Shown: positions 33,185-41,321 of the stretch, one piece after another
How positions within the stretch are numbered: position 1 is the stretch's first letter
Layout of the letters: the number at the start of each line of letters is the position of its first letter
Source: an uncultured Gammaproteobacteria bacterium
Lineage (GTDB): Bacteria; Pseudomonadota; Gammaproteobacteria; Arenicellales; Poriferihabitantaceae
Length of the DNA: 49,766 nucleotides
Direction: 5' to 3'
NCBI GenBank assembly: GCA_937992195.1
Contig: CALKKV010000063.1
Span: forward strand, 1 to 49,766
Made by a program: the position numbers and the translations under genes
Notes under the pieces: model-generated
The model's database searches: none
Seen by the model: the letters and a program-made list of their open reading frames with translations, nothing else
Told to the model about the DNA's origin: nothing

Positions 33185-33963
33185 GGATTATCCTTGACCA
33201 TAGATAGTCCAAGCTTGTGTCTCAGTGTATCAGGCAGCATCGACATTAATTTTAACGACCAAATTAGCCGCGCTGGAAAAGCGACTCGGAATTTTCTGGA
33301 TTCAATGCCGCTAATCATTTTCCCTACTGCCGATTCTGTTGACATTAGAAAAGGCATTGGGAAGTCATTTTTTCTGGTCAATGGTGTATCGACAAATCCG
33401 GGATAGATGATGGAAACGGCGATACCGTATTTATCAAGATCCAGCGCAAGTGATTCCAGACAGCTCTCTACAGCGGCTTTGCTGCCGCCATATGCTTCTG
33501 CTCTGGGCAGTCCGGTTATCGCTGCCGCACTCGAGATTCCAACAATATGTGGCGCCTTTGATGAGGCGCGCAGCAGATCGAGTGAGGCTTCTATGCAACG
33601 TGCTAGTCCAATAAAATTAACCTGGATTACTCGGTCGAATAATTCACTATCGAACTGACGAGTATCCACATACTCGCATGTTCCTGCGTTGAGAATAACG
33701 GTATCAATCGAATCAAAAATTGATGTTAACTCATTACGCATTTGATCCACGCTAGCGGGTCGAGAAATATCTGCAGCGAGGATATGTACTCTATCTGGAG
33801 CTAGGTCTTTTAACGGTTTAAGTGATTCAGCTTTTCTCGAGGTGATTATTAAACGATTGCCGAGCGTAATCAGCCTCTCCGCGAGGGTTTTTCCAATTCC
33901 AGTAGAAGCACCAGTAATCCAAATTGTGCGATCTTGCAGTCGGACAGAAGACATTGATAGCAT
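33181..33963 (-). CDS. SDR family oxidoreductase in fatty-acid operon
   Basis: A 260-residue short-chain dehydrogenase: cofactor motif TGASTGIGKTLAE (about 15-27), LNAGTCEYVD where NAG is usual, catalytic Ser in ISSAAA and the pair Y-x3-K in AYGGSKAA, then YPGFVDTPLT. The C-terminus is hydrophobic/basic (WSLKLMSMLPDTLRHKLG), suggesting membrane association. Such SDRs recur with cfa, DUF1365 and the FAD protein. Substrate unknown. Its last bases overlap the FAD gene start. Confidence 0.87.
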   Translation of the reverse strand: MLSMSSVRLQDRTIWITGASTGIGKTLAERLITLGNRLIITSRKAESLKPLKDLAPDRVHILAADISRPASVDQMRNELTSIFDSIDTVILNAGTCEYVDTRQFDSELFDRVIQVNFIGLARCIEASLDLLRASSKAPHIVGISSAAAITGLPRAEAYGGSKAAVESCLESLALDLDKYGIAVSIIYPGFVDTPLTRKNDFPMPFLMSTESAVGKMISGIESRKFRVAFPARLIWSLKLMSMLPDTLRHKLGLSMVKDNP

Positions 33964-33993
33964 AAAACATTCAGTTAGTACGATTCCATCCTA

Positions 33994-34431
33994 TTAATGC
34001 GTTCCGTCGTGTAAGCGTCGTTTTATAGATTTAATAGCCCAGCCGAGAACCGGGATATTTTCGTAAACCGTTGCGCCCAAATCAAACCAGTCTCGATGGA
34101 GGGTAATAGAGTCAGAGAACTCAAGGTAAGTCGTTCCCGGTACGATAATCTCATTTTCTTGGCGCAGTTTTTTATGCTTAAAGGTCATTTCCCAAACAAG
34201 AAATGCTCCCTTTTCACTACGGGTCTCCATTGAATCATCGAATCTAAATTTACAGTGACTTAGATCAGTACAAGACTGTCTGAAGTGTCTGAATAATATT
34301 TCGCGGCCCCGTATTTCTCCCGCTGGTTCAATAAATTTGACATCAGAATGATACAAGGGTTCGAGCTTGTCGAGAGCAGTTAGATCAAATTGTCCCCAAG
34401 CGGATTTAATCTGATCGAGTATTTGGCTCAT
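33994..34431 (-). CDS. NTF2-like (SnoaL) fold protein, cytoplasmic member
   Basis: A 145-residue protein of the nuclear transport factor 2-like superfamily, recognised by the pattern WGQFDLTALDKLEPLYHSDVKFIEP near the start, then REILFRHF and a final LHRDWFDLGATVYENIPVLG. Members may be enzymes or ligand binders with a cone-shaped pocket; none is assigned for this group. Its ATG overlaps the stop of the lipoprotein gene by 4 bases, and its C-terminal end resembles that protein's end, which suggests a duplicated pair. Confidence 0.75.
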   Translation of the reverse strand: MSQILDQIKSAWGQFDLTALDKLEPLYHSDVKFIEPAGEIRGREILFRHFRQSCTDLSHCKFRFDDSMETRSEKGAFLVWEMTFKHKKLRQENEIIVPGTTYLEFSDSITLHRDWFDLGATVYENIPVLGWAIKSIKRRLHDGTH

Positions 34432-35117
34432 AAGCGTTCTTTTGTTTTATTTATTAGGAAGCCGATTACCGGAAGATGACGGAAGAACCCTTCAGTATTG
34501 TCCCAGAAATCCTGATGAAAATTAATCTGTCCAGACTCGTTGAAGCGAACATGGGTCATGCCTATAGAGTGTGTTTCAATCTGTTTGCCAAAAACAGTAA
34601 AGCCGGTGTCCATTGCCCATCTTACATAGAAGTCGTCACCGCTCTGTACAATATCCTTGATCTCGACATTTGTATAGTCAACTCTATCTGCGGTTTCTTG
34701 CATATACTTCAGCATGACATCTCTTGAGCTAAAAGTATGTAGCGTATCGTTAAAATAAAGCTCTTCGGCGTATACAGATTCAACTCTGGGACGCATGTCT
34801 TCTTGCTTAAATTCTGAAAACAGTAATATGAAGTCTTCGAACTTAGCTTCTAACGTGTCAGATTCAGGTTTTATAGATTGCCCATTTAAAGTAGCGCCAT
34901 TATGATTCTCGTCCGTGATAGTTTGATAGACGATGGGGTAATCCGGAATTTCAGTTTTAGCCTGGGTGCTGCAACCCGCAACCAAGAACGCGCTGAACAC
35001 TACTATTGCGAACGTAGTTTTCCAGAAAGGCCAGAAAATTCTCTGTAAAAATCTCAAGACGCGGTAGCGGCTATCTATGGTTTGCCCCTTGGGAAGATTG
35101 GAAAATTTAAATGCCAT
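34428..35117 (-). CDS. NTF2-like lipoprotein, first gene of fatty-acid operon
   Basis: A 229-residue protein whose N-terminal half has a basic stretch, a hydrophobic segment (about 34-48) and a lipobox LVAGC with Cys near residue 49, so it is probably a membrane-anchored lipoprotein; the 30-residue lead before the signal is long, and a later start is possible. The C-terminal part (about 85-229) has the NTF2-like pattern FILLFSEFKQEDMRPRVESVYAEELYFNDTLHTFSS (key residues only) and ends QDFWDNTEGFFRHLPVIGF. It heads the eight-gene minus-strand operon. Confidence 0.72.
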   Translation of the reverse strand: MAFKFSNLPKGQTIDSRYRVLRFLQRIFWPFWKTTFAIVVFSAFLVAGCSTQAKTEIPDYPIVYQTITDENHNGATLNGQSIKPESDTLEAKFEDFILLFSEFKQEDMRPRVESVYAEELYFNDTLHTFSSRDVMLKYMQETADRVDYTNVEIKDIVQSGDDFYVRWAMDTGFTVFGKQIETHSIGMTHVRFNESGQINFHQDFWDNTEGFFRHLPVIGFLINKTKERL

Positions 35118-35465
35118 GTTAACTGTGATTTAAGGTACGACTCAGATGCTTAGTGAAAATAAAGGACAAAAGGCATAGGAGACTAAATAGGGCCAATACG
35201 GCTGTTGTTACACTCGAAATACCGTATTTCCGGATATTATTAAGTCTTGTGTGAGTAAAACGAGAGGAAGTCTGTAATATAGTTTCAAATTATCATGATA
35301 AATCGATATCACTATATAACGATCGCAATCGCGTTAGGATCTAAAAAGTTAAAACGCATGTTGTGAGGGAGCCCAAGTTACAATAGTTCCCATTTTCGCG
35401 CCATGGCTATAATCTGGATTATGTGTTCGGGAGCGAGAAAAAGTTTGCTTTAATCTTCTATACTT
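35118..35465. promoter_or_regulatory. Divergent regulatory region between fatty-acid operon and histidine kinase
   Basis: This 348-base gap should hold promoters for both directions; no gene is seen. It has an inverted repeat AATACGG (35195-35201)/CCGTATT (35222-35228) 20 bases apart, and a perfect 12-base palindrome TTATCATGATAA (35290-35301). A TATAAT at 35408-35413, about 50 bases before the kinase ATG, is a possible -10 box without a good -35. No sigma-E-type promoter was recognised for the operon by eye. Confidence 0.4.
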
Positions 35466-36815
35466 ATGAAAGACGTGACCAAATCTCACATTGCTGGTGT
35501 TAATAAAGAAGCACGTTCAGGAATTACGCGCAGGCTGGCACGTGTAATCTTTTTGCAGCTGATATTTATCAGCGTGATAACCGTGTTAGGTGTCATTTTT
35601 GCGGCCAAGATCGTTGAAGGCACCATGATCAGTCAAGCTCTTGAGGGAGAAGCAGATCACTTTTGGTCAGAGCTCAAGGACAATTCAGATCATGCATTAC
35701 CAAACACAGATAACCTGCATGGCTATTTATCAAGATCGGGGGAAAATGGCGATGTCGTTCCAGCTGAGTTTTCTGGCTTTACTGACGGATATGAGAAAGT
35801 CATTCTGGATGAGAAGACAATGATGGTTTACGTAGAACAACAGGATATTCGCGGAGAAGAATTAACCCTCTATCTTGTGTTCGATGAGGAGAATGTCCGA
35901 AAGTTGTCTTTTTATTTTGGCGTCGTACCGTTAAGTATTGTTCTTATAATTATTTATCTATCTGCATGGTTTGGTTTTCAACAATCTAGAAAAGCGGTAT
36001 CTCCGATGGTTGCGCTTGCAAACCGATTGCGCCGATATCATCCGCAACAAGGGCGGGTACTAGATCTTGAGCTTGAGAATTTAAAAACTTCCAGCATTGA
36101 TGATGAAATCAACGTCCTGGTTGATTCGCTCAATAGTTTTACGGCTCAAATAAACCGTTTTGTTGATCGAGAGCGTCAGTTCACTCGTGATGCCAGTCAT
36201 GAGTTAAGAACGCCACTAACCGTGATTCAAGGCTCTGCTGAATTCCTCGCCAATACCGCTGATTTGACACCACTTCAGAAAAGAGCGATAGATAGAATAC
36301 TGCGAACCGGGCGTGATATGAATGAACTGGTTACTGCGTTGTTGCTACTTGCCCGCGGAACACAAACATTCCTGAATGTTTCCGAAGTAGATCTGCAGGA
36401 CGTCGTTGACAAGCAGTTAAGCCAGTTAAAGATTACTCACAATGCTGACAACCATGTGGAAGTGAGCGTTGATTTTCGTGATTCGATTAAAGTGTATGGA
36501 AGCCGTCAGCTGGTTGAGGCGGTGGTTGGTAACCTGTTGCGCAATGCTTTTAACTACACCAGAAAAGGAGAGGTTAAAGTACTGGTAGATCGTAATATTT
36601 TAGAGGTTACCAACTGCGGTGAAGGCGTAACGGGTGTGGATAATGAAAAGATGTTCGAGCCATTTGTGCGCGGTGAGTCAAGCCAAGGTGTGCGCGGCTA
36701 TGGTGTCGGTTTGGATATCGTAAGGCGATTATGCGAACTGTACAATTGGGACATCGAGAGTGAGTTTACCGCCAGCAAAGGCATGGTTTTTCGTCTACAA
36801 ATTAATACAAGTTAA
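35466..36815 (+). CDS. Two-component sensor histidine kinase
   Basis: A 449-residue inner-membrane kinase: first membrane helix about 24-50, a periplasmic sensor region of about 90 residues, second helix about 145-168, a HAMP-like linker, the H-box SHELRTP with the phospho-accepting His near 244, N-box NLLRNAFNY near 357 and G-box GYGVGLDIVRRL near 420. The signal is unknown. It is divergent from the fatty-acid operon and converges, 25 bases apart, with an OmpR-type response regulator gene, its likely partner. Confidence 0.92.
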   Translation: MKDVTKSHIAGVNKEARSGITRRLARVIFLQLIFISVITVLGVIFAAKIVEGTMISQALEGEADHFWSELKDNSDHALPNTDNLHGYLSRSGENGDVVPAEFSGFTDGYEKVILDEKTMMVYVEQQDIRGEELTLYLVFDEENVRKLSFYFGVVPLSIVLIIIYLSAWFGFQQSRKAVSPMVALANRLRRYHPQQGRVLDLELENLKTSSIDDEINVLVDSLNSFTAQINRFVDRERQFTRDASHELRTPLTVIQGSAEFLANTADLTPLQKRAIDRILRTGRDMNELVTALLLLARGTQTFLNVSEVDLQDVVDKQLSQLKITHNADNHVEVSVDFRDSIKVYGSRQLVEAVVGNLLRNAFNYTRKGEVKVLVDRNILEVTNCGEGVTGVDNEKMFEPFVRGESSQGVRGYGVGLDIVRRLCELYNWDIESEFTASKGMVFRLQINTS

Positions 36816-36840
36816 ACAATAGAGGAAACCGAAGAAGCGT

Positions 36841-37527
36841 TTAGCCTTCTATTTTTAGACCAACACCTTTAACGGTTTTAATTAGCGCCCCGTGCTGCTC
36901 TTCAAACGGCCTGTCGATCGCTTTGCGCAGAATGTAGATATGACTACGAAGCGCGTCGCTGTCAGGAACATCGTCACCCCATAATTCATTTTCTAATGCT
37001 TCTCTAGTTACTACTCCAGGTGATTCACGTAGTAAGATTCGAAGTATTCGAAACCCCGTTGGTGACAGTACGATTTCATTGCCCCCTCGAGTGACCTGCC
37101 GCGTTCGCGTATCGAGATTCAAGTCTTTGATCGTGATGTTGGTGTTGCCCATCTCTCCGCGTTTTCGGCTGACCAGAGCAGCAACACGGGCCTGTAGTTC
37201 TGCCATGATGAATGGTTTCACCAGATAGTCGTCTGCACCGTGCTCAAAACCTTCAAGTTTGTCGTCAATCTGGTCACGCGCGGTCAGCATAAGAATCGGA
37301 GTGTCTAATCCAAATTCGGTTCTGAGTCGACGGCAGACTGTGAATCCATCAATTCCCGGCAGCATCACGTCTAGAATGATAGTGTCAAAAACCTGAGACG
37401 TCGCTAATTGAAGTGCCTGTAATCCATCCACTGCGTAGTCCATAACAAAGCCATCATTTTCGAGGGTCATGGAAATGGTTTCTGCGAGATCGCGGTGGTC
37501 TTCGACAAGTAAAATGGTGCCTTTCAT
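36841..37527 (-). CDS. OmpR/PhoB family response regulator
   Basis: A 228-residue DNA-binding regulator. The receiver domain has the acidic pair in LLVEDH, the phospho-accepting Asp near 52 in LDVMLPGIDGF, the Thr/Ser switch in MLTARD and the conserved Lys in DDYLVKPF. The C-terminal winged helix (about 130-228) ends with HIYILRKAID and KTVKGVGLKI. ATG at 37525-37527 is chosen; the frame has two more Met codons just upstream. It meets the kinase gene tail to tail, an unusual order for a cognate pair. Confidence 0.92.
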   Translation of the reverse strand: MKGTILLVEDHRDLAETISMTLENDGFVMDYAVDGLQALQLATSQVFDTIILDVMLPGIDGFTVCRRLRTEFGLDTPILMLTARDQIDDKLEGFEHGADDYLVKPFIMAELQARVAALVSRKRGEMGNTNITIKDLNLDTRTRQVTRGGNEIVLSPTGFRILRILLRESPGVVTREALENELWGDDVPDSDALRSHIYILRKAIDRPFEEQHGALIKTVKGVGLKIEG

Positions 37528-37604
37528 AATCATCATTGGACAAGTTTGAGAGAAGAGTATACTTGGACGGGTGAAACTAAGGTTAGGAAATTTTGTCGAG
37601 AACT

Positions 37605-38213
37605 ATGAGTGAAGAAGATCCATCGCACTTTGTCGCGGACAATGCGCTCGAGTTGTCACTAGGGCGTCAGGTGCGGTCATTTCGTCTCGAGCAGGGAATG
37701 ACGGTATCCGACCTGGCGAAACAGTCGGACCTCTCTCCAGGTATGTTGTCAAAAGTAGAAAATGGTTTGACTTCGCCATCGTTATCTACAATGCGTAGTA
37801 TTGCAGATGCTTTAAATGTGCCTGTTACCGCATTGTTTCGCCTTTACGAAGAGACAAGGGAAGCCACTTTTGTTGCAGCGGGAGAGGGATTAAACATCGA
37901 GCGACAAGGGACACGCGCTGGACATCAGTATCAGCTACTTGGCCACTCGAGTAATCAGAATCCTACGGTGGAACCTTACTTGGTTACCTTATCGGAGAAA
38001 TCTGATGTTTTTCCGCTATTCCAACATGACGGCGTTGAATTTATTCACCTGATCTCGGGACAGATGATTTACCGACATGCAAATAAAACCTATGCAATGA
38101 AAGCCGGGGATTCCCTGTATTTTGACTCGGAAGCGCCCCATGGACCGGAAGAGTTGCTTGAATTGCCCGTCCGGATGCTTGCAGTAATTGTCGGAAGATA
38201 TGGATCCGAATAA
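37605..38213 (+). CDS. XRE family transcriptional regulator with C-terminal cupin
   Basis: A 202-residue regulator: helix-turn-helix about residues 18-75 (VRSFRLEQGMTVSDLAKQ, then LSPGMLSKVENG) and a cupin sensor domain about 120-195 (FIHLISGQMIYRH, KAGDSLYFDSEAPHGP). A TTG at 37593 in frame with AGGAA just before it is an alternative start. Such HTH-cupin proteins often sit beside amine or glutamine-synthetase-like catabolic genes and sense a small ligand. It lies directly upstream of mgsA on the same strand and is the likely regulator of that cluster. Confidence 0.9.
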   Translation: MSEEDPSHFVADNALELSLGRQVRSFRLEQGMTVSDLAKQSDLSPGMLSKVENGLTSPSLSTMRSIADALNVPVTALFRLYEETREATFVAAGEGLNIERQGTRAGHQYQLLGHSSNQNPTVEPYLVTLSEKSDVFPLFQHDGVEFIHLISGQMIYRHANKTYAMKAGDSLYFDSEAPHGPEELLELPVRMLAVIVGRYGSE

Positions 38214-38258
38214 ATATCGTTCAGATTTTGACTTTTCTTCTAAGGAAACTTAGTTAAC

Positions 38259-38292
38259 TGATAGTAGATTCATAGCAACGTCAGTGATAGTA
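38259..38292. repeat. Two direct TGATAGTA repeats upstream of mgsA
   Basis: TGATAGTA occurs at 38259-38266 and 38285-38292, 26 bases apart from start to start, in the gap between the regulator gene and mgsA. This could be a tandem operator for the XRE-cupin regulator. A small CTAAG-GAAA-CTTAG hairpin lies just before at 38240-38253. Confidence 0.3.
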
Positions 38293-38323
38293 TTTCCGGT
38301 AAATTTTTCGACGGTTGATCACT

Positions 38324-39232
38324 ATGTGTGGAATTGTAGGCCTTTACTATAAAAACCCTGAATTGGAGTCAAGTTTGGGAACCATGTTGTCTGATATGTT
38401 GATCCAGATGACTGATCGTGGACCGGATAGTGCCGGGGTTGCAATCTATCATGATGCGGTTTCAACAAAGCAGGTCAAGATTACGCTTCAGGGTTTGGAT
38501 GATGTTGACTGGAAGCAGGTGCAAGGCCGGATTGCTGAGCAATATACGCAAAATATCTCGATATCACCTTTGGCAAATCATGCCGTTATTGTAATGGACG
38601 TTGATTCTCAAGAAGAGGCCGATCAATTTGCGAGCTGGGTTGGTAGCGATCTGGACGAGGTTAATGTCACCAGCGTTGGCAGCGCGATCGAAATTTATAA
38701 AGAGAAGGGTTTGCCGGATCAGGTGGTTGATAAGTTTGATCTCAGGACAATGCGGGGCACTCACGCCTTGGGGCATACCCGTATGGCCACTGAAAGTGCG
38801 GTGACTACCGAACATTCGCATCCGTTTTCTACTGGTCTCGATCTTTGTCTTGTTCATAACGGATCTTTGTCAAATCACAATCAGTTGCGAGAGAAGTTGC
38901 AAAAAAAAGGGATTCGATTTCAAACCGATAACGATAGCGAAGTTGCTGCAGGGTATTTGACCTGGCGGTTGTCTGAAGGTGCAACATTGGATGAAGCCTT
39001 AGAGGCAGCAATTAAAGACCTTGACGGTTTTTACACATTTGCGATTGGCACTAAAAATGGCTTTGCAGTATTGCGCGACCCGATTGCCTGTAAGCCTGCG
39101 GTACTCGCTGAAACTGACGATTGGGTAGCCATGTCTTCTGAGTTTCGTGCTATCGCGCAACTGCCGAATAGCAAAAATGCGCGTATCTGGGAACCAGAGC
39201 CAGCGCGCATCTACAGCTGGGAGAGAAGCTAA
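38324..39232 (+). CDS. mgsA: Class II glutamine amidotransferase, MgsA/GlxB type
   Basis: The ATG at 38324 is chosen over an upstream TTG (38315) because the catalytic Cys must follow Met directly (MCGIVGLY) and become the N-terminal residue after Met removal. The 302 residues match the GltB amidotransferase domain: RGPDSAGVAIY, GHTRMATES, HNGSLSN. It provides ammonia or an amine-transfer step for the split glutamate-synthase-like complex with the next two genes. In methylamine-using bacteria the same trio is N-methylglutamate synthase (mgsABC); in rhizobia it is glxBCD. It overlaps mgsB by one base (TAATG). Confidence 0.85.
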   Translation: MCGIVGLYYKNPELESSLGTMLSDMLIQMTDRGPDSAGVAIYHDAVSTKQVKITLQGLDDVDWKQVQGRIAEQYTQNISISPLANHAVIVMDVDSQEEADQFASWVGSDLDEVNVTSVGSAIEIYKEKGLPDQVVDKFDLRTMRGTHALGHTRMATESAVTTEHSHPFSTGLDLCLVHNGSLSNHNQLREKLQKKGIRFQTDNDSEVAAGYLTWRLSEGATLDEALEAAIKDLDGFYTFAIGTKNGFAVLRDPIACKPAVLAETDDWVAMSSEFRAIAQLPNSKNARIWEPEPARIYSWERS

Positions 39233-39906
39233 TGGAGTTCGACTTACAAGATGCTGGGGTAAGAGAATTGAATCAGGCATTGCATGCGGATACCGCTGCG
39301 AATGCCCAGTTTTCGGTGCTTCATCCGGGAGGAAAACATAATGTTGCGACAGGGGCGATCCATGAGAGCACCGTCGATATTCAAGGGCACGTCGGTTATT
39401 ACTGCGCAGGCATGAATCAGAATGCCACGATTAACGTTCAGGGTAATGCGGGGCCAGGACTTGCTGAAAACATGATGTCGGGCCGGGTAGAAGTGCAAGG
39501 AAACGCATCGCAATATTGTGGCGCCACTGCACATGGTGGATTACTGATTGTGCATGGTGACGCCGCTGCGCGTTGCGGAATCTCTATGAAAGGCGTTGAT
39601 ATCGTTATTGGTGGTTCTATCGGTCATATGAGTGCGTTTATGGCGCAAAGCGGCCGTTTGGTTATTTGTGGTGATGCCGGAGATTCTTTGGGTGATTCAA
39701 TTTACGAAGCCCAGATTTTTCTTCGTGGTTCGGCGGCAAGTTTGGGAACAGATTGTGTTGAGAAAGAAATGACTGAACAACACCAAAAAGAACTTGCAGC
39801 GCTGCTTCAGCAAGCAGGCCTTGACTATGATGCAGCCAGTTTTCGCCGATATGGATCTGCGCGGCAGCTGTATAACTTTAATATTGATAACGTCAGTGCC
39901 TACTAG
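39232..39906 (+). CDS. mgsB: Glutamate synthase GXGXG-domain subunit, MgsB/GlxC type
   Basis: A 224-residue protein that is almost only the beta-helix GXGXG domain of glutamate synthase: repeats such as VQGNAGPGLAENMMSG, VQGNASQYCGATAHGG and ICGDAGDSLGDSIYEAQ turn every 18-20 residues. It has no catalytic residue of its own and likely holds the amidotransferase and FMN subunits together. Start ATG overlaps the mgsA stop, and mgsC follows 14 bases later, so the three are one operon. Confidence 0.87.
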   Translation: MEFDLQDAGVRELNQALHADTAANAQFSVLHPGGKHNVATGAIHESTVDIQGHVGYYCAGMNQNATINVQGNAGPGLAENMMSGRVEVQGNASQYCGATAHGGLLIVHGDAAARCGISMKGVDIVIGGSIGHMSAFMAQSGRLVICGDAGDSLGDSIYEAQIFLRGSAASLGTDCVEKEMTEQHQKELAALLQQAGLDYDAASFRRYGSARQLYNFNIDNVSAY

Positions 39907-39920
39907 ACGGACGAGAGATA

Positions 39921-41252
39921 ATGACCAAAAAAATAGATATTAGCTGGTTGCGTGAATCAGCTACCTTTACCAAACCTGTTATTCGCGAAATTCAGCGTGC
40001 GGCAAACGAAGGCATTTATGACATTCGAGGAGCAGGAGCAAAACGTTCGATCCCGACATTCGATGATTTATTGTTTCTGGGCGCCAGTATGTCGCGCTAT
40101 CCACTCGAAGGCTATCGCGAAACCTGCGAAACGGAAGTGACATTAGGGACGCGTTTTGCCAAGAAACCCATTACTATTTCTACGCCAATTACCATTGCTG
40201 GAATGAGCTTTGGGGCATTGTCTGCGCCAGCCAAAGAAGCGTTAGGTCGTGGTGCCAGCGAAGTCGGAACCAGCACTACTACGGGCGACGGTGGAATGAC
40301 ACCCGAGGAACGTGGGCATTCAAGCAAACTGGTTTATCAGTATCTGCCTTCCCGATACGGCATGAACCCGGATGATCTGCGCAAAGCCGATGCAATCGAG
40401 GTTGTGGTCGGGCAGGGTGCCAAGCCGGGCGGCGGTGGTATGCTGCTTGGGCAAAAGATCAGCGATCGGGTTGCAGAAATGCGCAACTTACCGAAAGGCA
40501 TCGACCAGCGTTCTGCATGTCGTCATCCGGATTGGACCGGACCTGATGATCTCGAAATCAAAGTGCAGGAGTTGAGAGAAATTACCGATTGGCAGATTCC
40601 AATTTATATTAAAGTTGGTGCTACACGAACCTTTTTTGATGTGCAGCTGGCCGTAAAAGCCGGGGCCGATGTTGTCGTCGTTGACGGTATGCAAGGTGGA
40701 ACCGCTGCGACTCAGGATGTATTTATCGAACATGTCGGGATACCAACTTTACCAGCAACCCGCATGGCGGTTGATGCGCTAAAAGATATGGACATGCATC
40801 GTAAGGTGCAGTTAATCGTCTCTGGCGGTATCCGTACCGGGGCAGACGTAGCGAAAGCGTTGGCCATGGGAGCTGATGCAGTTTCCATTGGTACCGCTGC
40901 GCTGATTGCGATGGGTGATAATGCCGATGAGTATGAAGAGGAATATAACGCTTTGGGAACAAGCGCTGGCTACTATGATGATTGGCAAAACGGTCAGGAC
41001 CCCACGGGAATCTCAACGCAAAGTGAAGAGTTGGCCAAGCGATTGGATTCATCACTTGCTGGCAGAAGAGTAGCGAATTACCTGCGCTGCCTGACGCTGG
41101 AAACCCAAACTTTGGCCAGAGCGGCGGGCAAGTCGAATGTGAGAAATCTGGAACCGGAAGATTTGGTGGCGCTCACCGTCGAAGCGTCTGCCATGGCGCG
41201 AATTCCGCTTGCCGGCACTGACTGGATTCCGGGACAAGGCGGCCGATATTGA
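39921..41252 (+). CDS. mgsC: FMN-binding glutamate synthase-like subunit, MgsC/GlxD type
   Basis: A 443-residue protein of the glutamate synthase central/FMN domain: ISTPITIAGMSFGALS, GDGGMTPEERG, QGAKPGGGGMLLG, VDGMQGGTAATQ and SGGIRTGADVAKALAMGADAVSIGTAAL. This TIM-barrel should bind FMN and 2-oxoglutarate or an amine acceptor. With MgsA and MgsB it would form glutamate from glutamine, or N-methylglutamate from methylamine and glutamate. The reaction cannot be told apart by eye. Downstream, the glutamine synthetase gene begins 69 bases later. Confidence 0.88.
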   Translation: MTKKIDISWLRESATFTKPVIREIQRAANEGIYDIRGAGAKRSIPTFDDLLFLGASMSRYPLEGYRETCETEVTLGTRFAKKPITISTPITIAGMSFGALSAPAKEALGRGASEVGTSTTTGDGGMTPEERGHSSKLVYQYLPSRYGMNPDDLRKADAIEVVVGQGAKPGGGGMLLGQKISDRVAEMRNLPKGIDQRSACRHPDWTGPDDLEIKVQELREITDWQIPIYIKVGATRTFFDVQLAVKAGADVVVVDGMQGGTAATQDVFIEHVGIPTLPATRMAVDALKDMDMHRKVQLIVSGGIRTGADVAKALAMGADAVSIGTAALIAMGDNADEYEEEYNALGTSAGYYDDWQNGQDPTGISTQSEELAKRLDSSLAGRRVANYLRCLTLETQTLARAAGKSNVRNLEPEDLVALTVEASAMARIPLAGTDWIPGQGGRY

Positions 41253-41321
41253 TTTGCGTCAGAAAAAATATTCACCCTATAATTCTCTTAGAGATACAAC
41301 CAATAACTTGAGGCAGAAATC

